Part shown: positions 56,261 through 64,000 of the stretch, piece after piece
Position numbering within the stretch: position 1 is the stretch's first letter
Layout of the letters: the number at the start of each line of letters is the position of its first letter
Source of the DNA: Microtetraspora niveoalba
Lineage (GTDB): Bacteria; Actinomycetota; Actinomycetes; Streptosporangiales; Streptosporangiaceae
DNA length: 64,000 bases
Direction of reading: 5' to 3'
NCBI RefSeq assembly: GCF_001570405.1
Contig: NZ_BBYM01000021.1
Coordinates: 1 to 64,000, forward strand
Notes under the pieces: model-generated
The model's input: the letters and a program-made list of their open reading frames with translations, nothing else
Told to the model about the DNA's origin: nothing
The model's database searches: none
Position numbers and translations under genes: made by a program

Positions 56261-56787
56261 CCGAGACGCTGTCGGCGGTCGACGCGCAACTGCCGACGAT
56301 CCACGCCTGGGGGCTCAAACTGGCCGCCGTGCTGACAGGGGGCGGGCGGCTGCTCGCCTGCGGCAACGGCGGGTCCGCGGCCGAGGCCCAGCACCTGACC
56401 GCCGAGCTGGTCGGGCGGTTCCGCTCCGACCGGTGCCCGTACGCGGCGATCCCGCTGCACGCCGACACCTCGACGGTGACCGCGATCGGCAACGACTTCG
56501 GCGCCGAGGAGGTGTACGCGCGCCAGGTGCGGGCACACGGGAGGCCGGGCGACGTGCTGCTGTGCCTGTCCACGAGCGGCGCGAGCGGGAACGTCATGGC
56601 GGCGGCCGCCGCCGGGCGTGAGTGCGGTCTCACGACCTGGGCGCTCACCGGCCGCGCCCCCAACCCGCTGTCCGGGTTGTGCGACGAGACCTTCGCGGTT
56701 CCCGCCGGTGACTGCGCCACCGTCCAGGAGGTGCACCTGGCGATGATCCACATGCTCTGCGACGTGATCGAGGAGTGCCAGGAGTGA
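56236..56787 (+). CDS. gmhA: Phosphoheptose isomerase GmhA-like SIS protein
   Basis: A 183-aa SIS-domain isomerase converting sedoheptulose 7-phosphate to D-glycero-D-manno-heptose 7-phosphate. The sugar-phosphate motif is GNGGSAAEAQHLTAELVGRF, which includes the His and Glu of the active site. The C-terminal QEVHLAMIHMLCDVIEE has the matching Gln and His. It is the strongest evidence that the cluster makes heptose. The GTG start lies inside the GT4 gene end, giving a 25-bp overlap. Confidence 0.9.
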   Translation: MHPHLLRLTETLSAVDAQLPTIHAWGLKLAAVLTGGGRLLACGNGGSAAEAQHLTAELVGRFRSDRCPYAAIPLHADTSTVTAIGNDFGAEEVYARQVRAHGRPGDVLLCLSTSGASGNVMAAAAAGRECGLTTWALTGRAPNPLSGLCDETFAVPAGDCATVQEVHLAMIHMLCDVIEECQE

Positions 56788-56890
56788 CCGCGTTCTCACG
56801 CGGTTGAGCCGCCGGGGACGGCCGTACGGGGGCCGGGTCCTCGGTTCCACCTGGCCGGAAAAAGTCCGAAACAGCCAAAGGAGTGATGGC

Positions 56891-57568
56891 ATGCTGGGAA
56901 ACATTCTGATCACCGGGGGCGCCTCCGGGCTCGGCCGCGCCACCGTCGAGGCGGTCGCCAAAGCGGGCGGACGCCCGCTGGTCGTCGACGTGCGACCGCC
57001 CGACGGAGACGTCGACTTCGTCCGGGCCGACCTCGCCGACCGGGAGCAGGCGGAGCGGGCCGTACGGGAGCTGGCCGACCGGGCGGGCGGGCTGGACGGC
57101 GTCGTGACGGCGGCCGGGATCGACGCCTGCGGCCGGCTGGAGGACGTGCCCGCCGCGGACTGGGAGCAGGTCGTCAAGGTCAACCTGCTCGGCACCGCGT
57201 CGATCGTCCGGGCCGCCCTGCCGTACCTGGAGGGAGGCGGGCGCGTGGTCACCGTCGCCTCGACGCTCGGGCTGCGGCCGCTGAGCGACGCGACCGCGTA
57301 CTGCTCGGCCAAGTTCGGGGTGGTCGGGTTCACCCGGGCGCTCGCCGCCGAGCTGGCCGGACGGGTGGGCGTGACCCTGCTGGTGCCCGGCGGCATGCGC
57401 ACGCCGTTCTTCGACGGCCGCGACGAGAAGTACAAGCCGGGGCCGGAGGCGGGGCTGAACCAGCCCGAGGACGTGGCCGCGACCGTCGTCTTCGCGCTCA
57501 GCCAGCCGCCGGGATGCGAGATCAGGGAGCTCGTCGTCTGCCCGTCCACGGAGACGTCGTGGCCTTAG
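56891..57568 (+). CDS. SDR-family oxidoreductase
   Basis: A 225-aa short-chain dehydrogenase, slightly shorter than usual. It has TGGASGLG (residues 8-15), TAAGIDACGRL (in place of NNAG), the catalytic Ser in VASTLGLRPL, YCSAK and LLVPGGMRTPFFDGR. It may act on a heptose or nucleotide-sugar intermediate. AAAGGAG lies 7 nt before the ATG. Its end overlaps the next gene by 10 bp. Confidence 0.87.
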   Translation: MLGNILITGGASGLGRATVEAVAKAGGRPLVVDVRPPDGDVDFVRADLADREQAERAVRELADRAGGLDGVVTAAGIDACGRLEDVPAADWEQVVKVNLLGTASIVRAALPYLEGGGRVVTVASTLGLRPLSDATAYCSAKFGVVGFTRALAAELAGRVGVTLLVPGGMRTPFFDGRDEKYKPGPEAGLNQPEDVAATVVFALSQPPGCEIRELVVCPSTETSWP

Positions 57569-58824
57569 AGCCGGGCCCCGCCGCCCGGCCGGAACAGCGC
57601 GAGCCGCCGGAGCCGGCGGGATCGCCGTGCGAGCGCGCCGGTTCGCCGGACCGGTCTCCGCGACAGCGGCCGGAGCTGCTCGTGCTGCGCGGGCTCGGGC
57701 TCGGGGACCTGCTCACCGCCGTGCCCGCGCTGCGGGCGCTGCGGCGGGCCTTCCCCGGGCACCGGCTCGTGCTGGCCGCTCCGGCTCCGCTGGCCGAGCT
57801 GCTCCCGCTGGTCGGCGGGGTGGACGAGCTGGTGGACGTGCGCGGCCCCGGCCCCGTCCCCACGGCGGCTCCCGCGGCGCGCGGCCCGGACGCCCCCGGC
57901 CCTCCCGCTGCGTGCGACCCGGACACCTCCGGCCCTCCCGCTGCGCATCCCACGCCCACGGGCCCCGTCCCGGTGCGGTTCGCCCTCTCCGGTCCGCCCG
58001 ACGTGGCCGTCAACCTGCACGGGCGCGGACCGCAGAGCACCGGCGCGCTCCGCCGTACGCGGCCGGGGCGGCTCCTCGCCCACGCGCCGGAGCCGGGCGG
58101 GCCGCCGTGGCGCGAGGACCTGCACGAGGTGCGCCGCTGGTGCGCCTTCCTGGAGTGGTACGGCGTCCCGGCCGACCCGGAGGACCTGGCGATCCGCGCG
58201 CCCGCGGACGCCGCCCGGGACGTCGCCCGAGCCCTCGCCCGGGACACCGGCCCCTCCCTGCCGCTCGCCGACGGCACAGCCGGCGCGGCGCCGGAGGCCG
58301 GCGACTTCGCCACCGCGGGCGTGGTGGGCCTGTCAGGCGCGGTCGGTGAGGTGGTCGGTGAGGTGGTCGGTGAGGTGGTCGTCCATCCGGGTGCGGCCTC
58401 GCCCGCCCGGCGCTGGCCGCCGGAACGGTTCGCCCGGGTCGCGGCGGCGCTCCCCGGTGTGGTGATCACGGGAGTGGAGCGGGACCTCGGGCTGCGCGTC
58501 GCCGCGCTGGCCGGGCTCCCGGCGGAACGGGTGCTGCGCACGGGGCTGCGCGAGCTGGCCGCCGTGGTCGCGCGGGCGCGGCTGGTGATCTGCGGCGACA
58601 CGGGCGTCGCCCATCTGGCCACCGCGCTCGGAACGCCCTCGGTCGTGCTGTTCGGGCCGGTCCCGCCCGCGTTCTGGGGGCCGCCCCCGGGCGGCCCGCA
58701 CGTCGTTCTGTGGAAGGGGAGGTGCGGCGACCCGCACGGCGCGCGGCCCGACCCGGGCCTGCTGGAGATCGACGTCCCCGACGTCCTGGACGCGGCCCTC
58801 GGGCTGCTGGAGGTGAATGTGTGA
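57559..58824 (+). CDS. GT9-family glycosyltransferase with a TTA codon near its start
   Basis: A 421-aa heptosyltransferase-like protein: LLVLRGLGLGDLLTAVPALRA, VVVHPGAASPARRWPPERF and VICGDTGVAHLATALGTPSVVLFGP. A Pro/Ala-rich insert (about 95-135) and a GEVV triplicate (about 262-273) are unusual. Codon 3 is TTA, which needs the rare bldA tRNA in mycelial actinomycetes. The GTG at 57559 has GGAG 5 nt upstream. An alternative GTG at 57682 (after CGGAG) would exclude the TTA and the poorly conserved N-terminus. Confidence 0.83.
   Translation: MALEPGPAARPEQREPPEPAGSPCERAGSPDRSPRQRPELLVLRGLGLGDLLTAVPALRALRRAFPGHRLVLAAPAPLAELLPLVGGVDELVDVRGPGPVPTAAPAARGPDAPGPPAACDPDTSGPPAAHPTPTGPVPVRFALSGPPDVAVNLHGRGPQSTGALRRTRPGRLLAHAPEPGGPPWREDLHEVRRWCAFLEWYGVPADPEDLAIRAPADAARDVARALARDTGPSLPLADGTAGAAPEAGDFATAGVVGLSGAVGEVVGEVVGEVVVHPGAASPARRWPPERFARVAAALPGVVITGVERDLGLRVAALAGLPAERVLRTGLRELAAVVARARLVICGDTGVAHLATALGTPSVVLFGPVPPAFWGPPPGGPHVVLWKGRCGDPHGARPDPGLLEIDVPDVLDAALGLLEVNV
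58342..58377 (+). repeat. 12-bp tandem repeat, three copies
   Basis: GTCGGTGAGGTG is repeated exactly three times in frame within the GT9 gene, encoding GEVV repeats. Copy-number change would keep the frame. Confidence 0.85.
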
Positions 58825-59780
58825 TGCGAGCCGTCGTGACCGGAGGGGCCGGGTTCCTGGGGTCGTACCTGTGCGAGCGCCTGCTGCGGCAGGGCGCGGA
58901 GGTGCTCTGCCTGGACAACTTCCTCACCGGCGCGCCACGGAACGTCGAGCACCTTTTCGGCCGGCCGGGGTTCCGGCTGCTGGAATGCGACCTGACCGGG
59001 TTCGTCCATGTTTCCGGGGACGTGGACCTGGTCCTGCACTTCGCCTCCGCCGCGTCGCCGGCCGACTACCTGCGCCACCCGATCGAGACGCTCAAGGTGG
59101 GCAGCCTCGGCACGCTGCACGCCCTCGGCCTGGCCAAGGAGAAGAACGCCCGGTTCGTCCTCGCCTCGACCAGCGAGGTGTACGGCGATCCCCTCGAACA
59201 CCCCCAGAAGGAGACCTACTGGGGCAACGTCAACCCGGTCGGGCCGCGCAGCGTGTACGACGAGGCCAAGCGGTTCGCCGAGTCGCTCACCACCGCGTAC
59301 CGGAACTCGCGCGGGGCCGACACCGCGATCGTGCGGATCTTCAACACGTACGGCCCGCGGATGCGGCCGCACGACGGCCGGGCCATTCCCACGTTCATCA
59401 GGCAGGCCGTCATGGACGAGCCGATCACGGTGACCGGGGACGGGCACCAGACGCGGTCCATCTGCTACGTGGACGACACGGTGGAGGGCGTCGTCGCGCT
59501 GGCCGGAAGCGACTTCGACGGGCCGGTCAACATCGGGAACCCGGCCGAGATGACCATGCTGGAGCTGGCCGAGACGATCCGCGGCCTGGCGGGGTCGTCG
59601 TCGCCGATCCGCTTCGTCCCCCGGCCGGTGGACGACCCGGCCGTACGCCGCCCCGACGCCTCGCTCGCCGCCGAGCGGCTGGGCTGGCGGCCGACGGTGG
59701 ACCCGCTGACCGGGCTGCGCCGGACGATCGAGTGGTTCGAGCGGGAGCTGGCCCGCGAGCCGTACCCGACCGTCGCCTGA
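58821..59780 (+). CDS. NAD-dependent epimerase/dehydratase, UDP-glucuronate decarboxylase-like
   Basis: A 319-aa extended SDR. It has TGGAGFLGSYLCERLL, DNFLTGAPRN, FASAASPADYLRHPIETLKVG, the catalytic STSEVYGDP and YDEAK, and FNTYGPRM. HPQKETYWGNVNPVGPRS is close to UDP-xylose synthases (UXS), which convert UDP-GlcA to UDP-xylose. It probably provides a nucleotide sugar for the cluster's transferases. The start is GTG 58821 (GGAGG 7 nt upstream) or the adjacent ATG. It overlaps the GT9 stop. Confidence 0.88.
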   Translation: MMRAVVTGGAGFLGSYLCERLLRQGAEVLCLDNFLTGAPRNVEHLFGRPGFRLLECDLTGFVHVSGDVDLVLHFASAASPADYLRHPIETLKVGSLGTLHALGLAKEKNARFVLASTSEVYGDPLEHPQKETYWGNVNPVGPRSVYDEAKRFAESLTTAYRNSRGADTAIVRIFNTYGPRMRPHDGRAIPTFIRQAVMDEPITVTGDGHQTRSICYVDDTVEGVVALAGSDFDGPVNIGNPAEMTMLELAETIRGLAGSSSPIRFVPRPVDDPAVRRPDASLAAERLGWRPTVDPLTGLRRTIEWFERELAREPYPTVA

Positions 59781-59958
59781 CGGACGGGACCGGCCGGATC
59801 CGGGCGACCGGCACGTGCGGCCGAGGACACGCGTCATCCAACCTGCTGTCACCGTGAATACGCGGGCGAGCCGATGGTCGAAACAGGGGGTTGGGCACAG
59901 AACGTGGTCGTTCGTGTGCGCTGGGTCGTTTGGGGGTGATGTGCTGGGGGGACGTGCC

Positions 59959-59970
59959 ATGACATGTCAT
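59959..59970. promoter_or_regulatory. Palindrome ATGACATGTCAT before cydA
   Basis: A perfect 12-bp palindrome sits 16 bp before the cydA GTG. It does not resemble the redox-sensor Rex site. It may be an operator in the 206-bp leader region, where no gene is seen. Confidence 0.4.
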
Positions 59971-59986
59971 CCCAACGGGTGGTCCC

Positions 59987-61342
59987 GTGCTGAGCCCGCT
60001 CGCCCTCGCGGCGGGCCCGGCCAGCCCGGCCGACCTGCTCGCGGCACGGATGCAGATGGGACTGTCCCTCGGGTGGCACATCATCATCGCGTGCCTCGGG
60101 GTGGGGATGCCGGGCCTGCTGCTCTTCGTGGAGTGGCGGGCCGTGCGCACCGGTGACGCCGAACACATGCTGCTCGCCCGGCGGTGGGCGAAGGCGATCG
60201 GCGTGCTCTTCGCCGTGGGCGCCGTGTCGGGCACGATCCTCAGCTTCGAGATGGGCCTGCTGTGGCCGGGCCTGATGGACGTGTACGGCCAGGTCATCGG
60301 GGTGCCGTTCGCGATGGAGGGCATCGCGTTCTTCATCGAGGCGATCTTCCTCGGCATCTACCTGTACGCCTGGGACCGGCTGCCGCCGCGCACCCACCTG
60401 CTGAGCGGGATACCGATCGCGGTCGCGGGCGTGGCGTCGGCGTTCTTCGTCGTCGCCGCGAACGCGTGGATGAACCAGCCGCGCGGGTTCGACCTGGAGA
60501 ACGGCCGGGTGACCCGGGTGGACCCGATCGCGGCCATGCTCAACCCGGCCACGCCGCCGCAGACCATCCACATGATCGTGGCGGCGTTCATGGTGGCGGG
60601 CTTCGGCACCGCCGCCGTCTACGCGGTGGGGATGCTGCGCGGGCGGCGGGACCGCTACCACCGGCTGGGCTTCCTGATCCCGTTCACGCTCGGCGCGGTG
60701 CTCTCGCCGGTCCAGATCGTGGTGGGCGACTACGCCGCGAAGTTCCTCGCCGAGTACCAGCCGACCAAGCTCGCGGCGGCCGAGGCCCTCTTCCACACCC
60801 GCACGCACGCGCCGCTCAGCCTCGGCGGCATCGTGCGCGACGACACCCTGCACTACGCGGTCGAGGTGCCGAGCGCACTGTCGATCCTCGTCGGGTTCAG
60901 CCCCGCGACCCTGGTCCAGGGGCTGGACCGGGTGCCGCCCGCGGACCGGCCGCCGGTCAACCCGGTCCACTGGGGGTTCGACGTGATGGTGGCGATCGGG
61001 TTCTTCCTGCTGCTGATGTCCGCCTGGCTGGCGTTCACGTGGTGGCGGCGGCGCGACCTGCCGAGCACCCCGGTGTTCCTCTGGCTGGCCGCGCTGGCCG
61101 GGGTGGCCGCGGTCGTCGCGGTCGAGGCGGGCTGGATCGTGACCGAGGTGGGCCGCCAGCCCTGGATCGCGTACGGCAGGATGCGCACGGTGGAGGCGGT
61201 GAACCCGGCGCCCGGCCTGTGGGCGGGGTTCCTCATCGTGGTGCTGGTCTATCTCGTCCTCACCGTGGCGACCCTGTACGTGCTGCGGCTGATGACGCGG
61301 GCCGTGCCGGTCCGCCCGGTCGCGCCGCAGGAACGGGCCTGA
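59987..61342 (+). CDS. cydA: Cytochrome bd-type quinol oxidase subunit I
   Basis: A 451-aa membrane protein with about nine segments. Haem ligands are identifiable: His in SLGWHIIIACLG, His in QTIHMIVAAFMVAGF and Met in the WIAYGRMRT region. GFGTAAVYAVG and GWIVTEVGRQPW are typical. The periplasmic Q-loop is short, as in the cyanide-insensitive (CIO/short-loop) subfamily. It reduces O2 to water with quinol electrons at the membrane. GTG start with a weak GGGTGG upstream. Confidence 0.93.
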   Translation: MLSPLALAAGPASPADLLAARMQMGLSLGWHIIIACLGVGMPGLLLFVEWRAVRTGDAEHMLLARRWAKAIGVLFAVGAVSGTILSFEMGLLWPGLMDVYGQVIGVPFAMEGIAFFIEAIFLGIYLYAWDRLPPRTHLLSGIPIAVAGVASAFFVVAANAWMNQPRGFDLENGRVTRVDPIAAMLNPATPPQTIHMIVAAFMVAGFGTAAVYAVGMLRGRRDRYHRLGFLIPFTLGAVLSPVQIVVGDYAAKFLAEYQPTKLAAAEALFHTRTHAPLSLGGIVRDDTLHYAVEVPSALSILVGFSPATLVQGLDRVPPADRPPVNPVHWGFDVMVAIGFFLLLMSAWLAFTWWRRRDLPSTPVFLWLAALAGVAAVVAVEAGWIVTEVGRQPWIAYGRMRTVEAVNPAPGLWAGFLIVVLVYLVLTVATLYVLRLMTRAVPVRPVAPQERA

Positions 61343-62331
61343 TGGACGCCGCGCAGATCCTGCTGGTCGTGATGTGGGTGGGCGTCACCCTCTACGCGCT
61401 GCTCGCCGGGGCGGACTTCGGCGGCGGCGTCTGGGACCTGCTCGCCGGGCGCGAGCACACGAACCGGCGGCTGATCGAGCACGCGATCGGACCGGTCTGG
61501 GAGGCCAACCACGTCTGGCTGATCTTCGTGCTGGTCGTCCTGTGGACGGGGTTCCCGCCGGTGTTCGCGTCCGTCATGTCCACGCTCTACATCCCGCTGA
61601 CGGGCGCGGCGCTCGGGATCATCTTCCGCGGCTCGGCGTTCGTCTTCCGCAAGGTGAGCACGGAGTGGTGGCAGCGGCGTCTGTTCGGCGCGGCGTTCGC
61701 GATCTCCTCGGTCCTCACCCCGTTCTTCCTGGGGACGGTGGCCGGGGCGATCGGGTCGGGCCGCGTCCCGCCCGGCCTGGCCGCCGGGGACCTGATCGGA
61801 AGCTGGGTGAACCCCAGCTCGATGTACGGCGGCGTCCTCGCCGTCGGCGTGTGCGCCTACCTGGCCGCCGTCTATCTGTGCGACGACGCCGTACGGGCCG
61901 GGCTCGACCCGGAGGGGTTCCGCCGCAGGGCGATCAGCACCGGGCTCTTGGTGGGGCTGGTCGCGCTCGCCGGCATCGGCGTGCTGCGCCTGGACGCCCC
62001 CGGGCTCTTCGCCGGGCTCACCCACCGCGCGCTGCCCGCGGTCGTGGCCAGCGCCGTCATGGGCGTCGCGTCCCTCGGCCTGCTCTGGGCGCGCCGCTAC
62101 CTGCTGGTGCGCGTCACGGCGGTGCTCGCGGTCACGGCGGTCATGTGGGGGTGGCCGCTCGCGCAGTATCCGGTGATGCTGCCGCCGTCCTACACGTACG
62201 CGCAGGCGGCGGCGGGGCCCGAGGTGCTCCTGATCACGCTGATCGTGCTCGGCGCGGGCGCGCTGCTGGTCCTGCCGTCGATCGGGTGGCTACTCCTCAT
62301 CCAGCGGCGGCTGCCGTACGACTCCGGCTGA
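61342..62331 (+). CDS. cydB: Cytochrome bd-type quinol oxidase subunit II
   Basis: A 329-aa membrane protein with about eight segments. CydB motifs are GADFGGGVWDLLAGR, GPVWEANHVWLIFVLVVLWT and NPSSMYGGVLAVG. It forms the oxidase with CydA; the ATG overlaps the cydA stop by one base. The CydDC exporter usually linked to cyd operons is absent. The 3' end overlaps the convergent AraC gene by 42 bp. Confidence 0.93.
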   Translation: MDAAQILLVVMWVGVTLYALLAGADFGGGVWDLLAGREHTNRRLIEHAIGPVWEANHVWLIFVLVVLWTGFPPVFASVMSTLYIPLTGAALGIIFRGSAFVFRKVSTEWWQRRLFGAAFAISSVLTPFFLGTVAGAIGSGRVPPGLAAGDLIGSWVNPSSMYGGVLAVGVCAYLAAVYLCDDAVRAGLDPEGFRRRAISTGLLVGLVALAGIGVLRLDAPGLFAGLTHRALPAVVASAVMGVASLGLLWARRYLLVRVTAVLAVTAVMWGWPLAQYPVMLPPSYTYAQAAAGPEVLLITLIVLGAGALLVLPSIGWLLLIQRRLPYDSG

Positions 62332-63279
62332 CCTGGCCTCGCTCGGGGTGTGGCCGAAGCTGGCGCGGAACACCCGGGCGAAGTGCGCCTGGCTGGAGAA
62401 CCCCCACCGGTAGGCGACGTCGGCGATGGTCGTCTCCCGCGCCCGGGGCGCGAGGAGGTCGGCCCGGGCCCGGCGCAGCCGCCGGTCGAGGATGTAGCGC
62501 GCGGGGGTGGTCCCGGACGCCTCGAAGATCCGGGCGAGCTGCCGCACGGAGATGCCCATGGCGCGGGCGACCTCGCCGGCGTTCAGGTGGGGGTCGTGCA
62601 GGCGCCGCTCGATGTGGTCCTCGGCGATGATGAGCTGGGTCAGCGAGGTCGGCGGCCCGCCGGCGCGCTCCAGCGCGAGCAGGCGGATCAGGCCGAGCAC
62701 GGCCCGCTGCGTGTCCTCGGGGGCGTCCCCGCGCGCCCGCATCGCGGCGAGGTCGCCGAGCAGGCCGCGCAGGGCCGACATGAGCGACCCCTCGCGGGCC
62801 GACCCCCTGCCGAACACCATCGGCACCGGCACGCCTCCGGACAGGCATGCCTCGGCGAACACGTCGCGGGGGACGTCCACGAGGATCTGCCGCATCGAGG
62901 AGGAGAAACCGAAGAGGTACGGCCGGCGGGTGTCGTACAGCACCAGGTCGCCGGCGGTCGCGGACAGGCAGCCGTTCTCGTGGAAGAAGACGGCGTCGCC
63001 CTTGAGCAGCAGGCTGGCGAACACCGAGTCCTTGGGGGTGGACCTGGCCATCTGCGGCGTGCGCTCGATGACGTGCGCGTTGCCCGAGATGTCCGCGAGC
63101 CGCACGTCGCCGAGCCTGATGTTCGTCTGGGTGGCCAGCAGGCCCTCGTCGGAGTACGACCGGCAGGTGAGGCCGACCAGCGCCCTGCGGTTGTACTCCT
63201 CCCAGAAGCCGATGCGTTCCGCGGGCGCGACGTTCTCGGTCGTGGCCCGGGAGATGACGGAGACGACGTTCGCGGGCAT
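62290..63279 (-). CDS. AraC-family transcriptional regulator
   Basis: A 329-aa regulator. The N-terminal cupin-like sensing domain (about 15-190, SVFASLLLKGDAVFFHENG) resembles AraC-binding-like domains of the FeaR/NahR-aromatic type. The C-terminal double HTH (about 225-320) has VARAMGISVRQLARIFEASG and IADVAYRWGFSSQAHFARVF. The ATG at 63277-63279 has AAGGAGGA 8 nt upstream. It lies 48 bp after an SDR gene in the same direction, so it may regulate that pathway. Confidence 0.88.
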   Translation of the reverse strand: MPANVVSVISRATTENVAPAERIGFWEEYNRRALVGLTCRSYSDEGLLATQTNIRLGDVRLADISGNAHVIERTPQMARSTPKDSVFASLLLKGDAVFFHENGCLSATAGDLVLYDTRRPYLFGFSSSMRQILVDVPRDVFAEACLSGGVPVPMVFGRGSAREGSLMSALRGLLGDLAAMRARGDAPEDTQRAVLGLIRLLALERAGGPPTSLTQLIIAEDHIERRLHDPHLNAGEVARAMGISVRQLARIFEASGTTPARYILDRRLRRARADLLAPRARETTIADVAYRWGFSSQAHFARVFRASFGHTPSEARSAGVVRQPPLDEE

Positions 63280-63327
63280 CACGGGTCTCCTCCTTGTGAG
63301 GCGCTCAGCGTCTCAGTATGTCCAGAT

Positions 63328-64000
63328 TTATACGGATAGATAACCCCCGTCTACCGGCAGGATCGTGCCGGTGACATAGGACGCGGCGGGGGAGCAGAGG
63401 AACGCGATGACCGTGGCGACGTCGCGCGGCCTGCCGTAGCGCCCGATCGGGATGCGGGCCAGCACCTCCGCGGCGGCCCGCTCGTCGTCGAGCAGGCCCC
63501 GGGCGAGCTGCGTCTCCACGAAACCGGGGGCGACCGCGTTCACCCGGACACCCTCGGCGGCGTATTCGGCGGCGAGCGACCGGGTGAGCTGGGAGACCCC
63601 TCCCTTGCTCGCGCTGTACGCCGGCCGGTCCCCGCTGCCGAAGAAGGCGAACATGGAAGAGACGTTGACGATGCTGCCGGCCGCCTTTCCGAGCGCCGGC
63701 CGGGCGGCCTCGCACGCCACCATCGTGGCGGTCAGGTTGACGTCGATCACCCGCCGCCACCGGTCCAGGTCGTACTCGTCGCGGTCGTGGCTGACGCCCG
63801 CGCAGTTCACCAGTACGTCGAGCCGCTCCTCAGCGCGGACGTGCCGGGCCAGGCCGTCCCGGTCGAGGACGTCGTGCTCGACCACGCGTACGCGCGGGTG
63901 GGCGGGCGACTCGGCGGCGACCTCCGGCGCGAGGCCGAGGGCGACCACACGCGCGCCCAGCTCGGCGAACACGGTGGCCGTCGCGGCGCCGATCCCCGAG
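63328..64000 (-). CDS. SDR-family oxidoreductase (N-terminus beyond the window)
   Basis: About 224 codons are present; the gene runs off the right edge just inside its SGIGAATATVFAELGA nucleotide-binding helix, so only the first few residues are missing. NCAG, the catalytic Ser in VNVSSMFAFFG, YSASK, VAPGFVETQLARG and GTILPVDGGYLSV define a classical SDR of the FabG/3-oxoacyl-reductase-like group. Substrate unknown. It may be co-transcribed with the AraC regulator downstream. Confidence 0.88.
   Translation of the reverse strand, partial: SGIGAATATVFAELGARVVALGLAPEVAAESPAHPRVRVVEHDVLDRDGLARHVRAEERLDVLVNCAGVSHDRDEYDLDRWRRVIDVNLTATMVACEAARPALGKAAGSIVNVSSMFAFFGSGDRPAYSASKGGVSQLTRSLAAEYAAEGVRVNAVAPGFVETQLARGLLDDERAAAEVLARIPIGRYGRPRDVATVIAFLCSPAASYVTGTILPVDGGYLSV

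Overview
The window is very GC-rich with strong third-position G/C bias, GTG and TTG starts, long antisense shadow frames and operons joined by ATGA/GTGA overlaps. It carries an ergothioneine cluster, a SARP-type regulator, a CebR-type operator, an iron box and an actinobacterial DapD. Together these indicate chromosomal DNA of a mycelial actinomycete, most plausibly Streptosporangiales. I cannot fix the genus from sequence alone.

Layout. 1-870: 5' part of a sigma-70 gene, then a promoter still followed by only a 23-codon relic of an alpha/beta hydrolase. 875-14782: an L-fucose utilisation locus. A leftward seven-gene operon encodes the catabolic enzymes (FAH-type hydrolase, L-fuconate dehydratase, SDR, aldo/keto reductase) and a sugar ABC importer. 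Two secreted GH95-type glycosidases are divergent from it, and repeated ACATCSGATG operators lie between. 14867-19017: VWA/solute-binding protein, SpoU methyltransferase, D,D-carboxypeptidase, and a DedA-like protein behind an iron box. 19059-25630: a large SARP/ATPase regulator, then a probable glycolipid trio (flippase-like protein, PIG-L deacetylase, GT4). 25744-25839: an unannotated 31-aa ORF with a perfect Shine-Dalgarno. 26032-28724: a NarL-type two-component system divergent from two small membrane proteins. 28844-33236: a divergent cysteinyl-tRNA synthetase paralogue, an orphan small protein, and an XRE/TPR regulator coupled to an APH-fold kinase. 33353-35388: DUF998 protein, degenerate repeats, a 153-bp palindromic element, malate dehydrogenase. 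35590-37873: second two-component system. 38119-39957: secreted GH6 cellulase with a CebR box. 40083-40622: a small gene frameshifted by a 10-bp duplication, next to an RHH antitoxin-like gene. 40742-45376: small membrane protein, methyltransferase, DapD, third two-component system. 45467-49762: egtABCD. 49805-59780: a carbamoyl/heptose glycan cluster (GmhA, GmhB-like HAD, carbamoyltransferase, five glycosyltransferases, SDR, UXS-like epimerase), with paired LacI-type operators in its divergent promoter. 59987-62331: cytochrome bd genes. 62290-64000: AraC regulator and a truncated SDR.

How it fits together. The fucose locus predicts release of fucose outside the cell, ABC import and oxidative cleavage to pyruvate and lactate. 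The GH6 gene adds cellulose degradation under cellobiose control. The egt genes supply a redox thiol, and the glycan cluster probably makes a heptose-containing carbamoylated glycan or glycolipid. Several genes have a TANNNT box 6-9 nt before the start codon, suggesting leaderless mRNAs. All calls come from reading the sequence; no database search was run.
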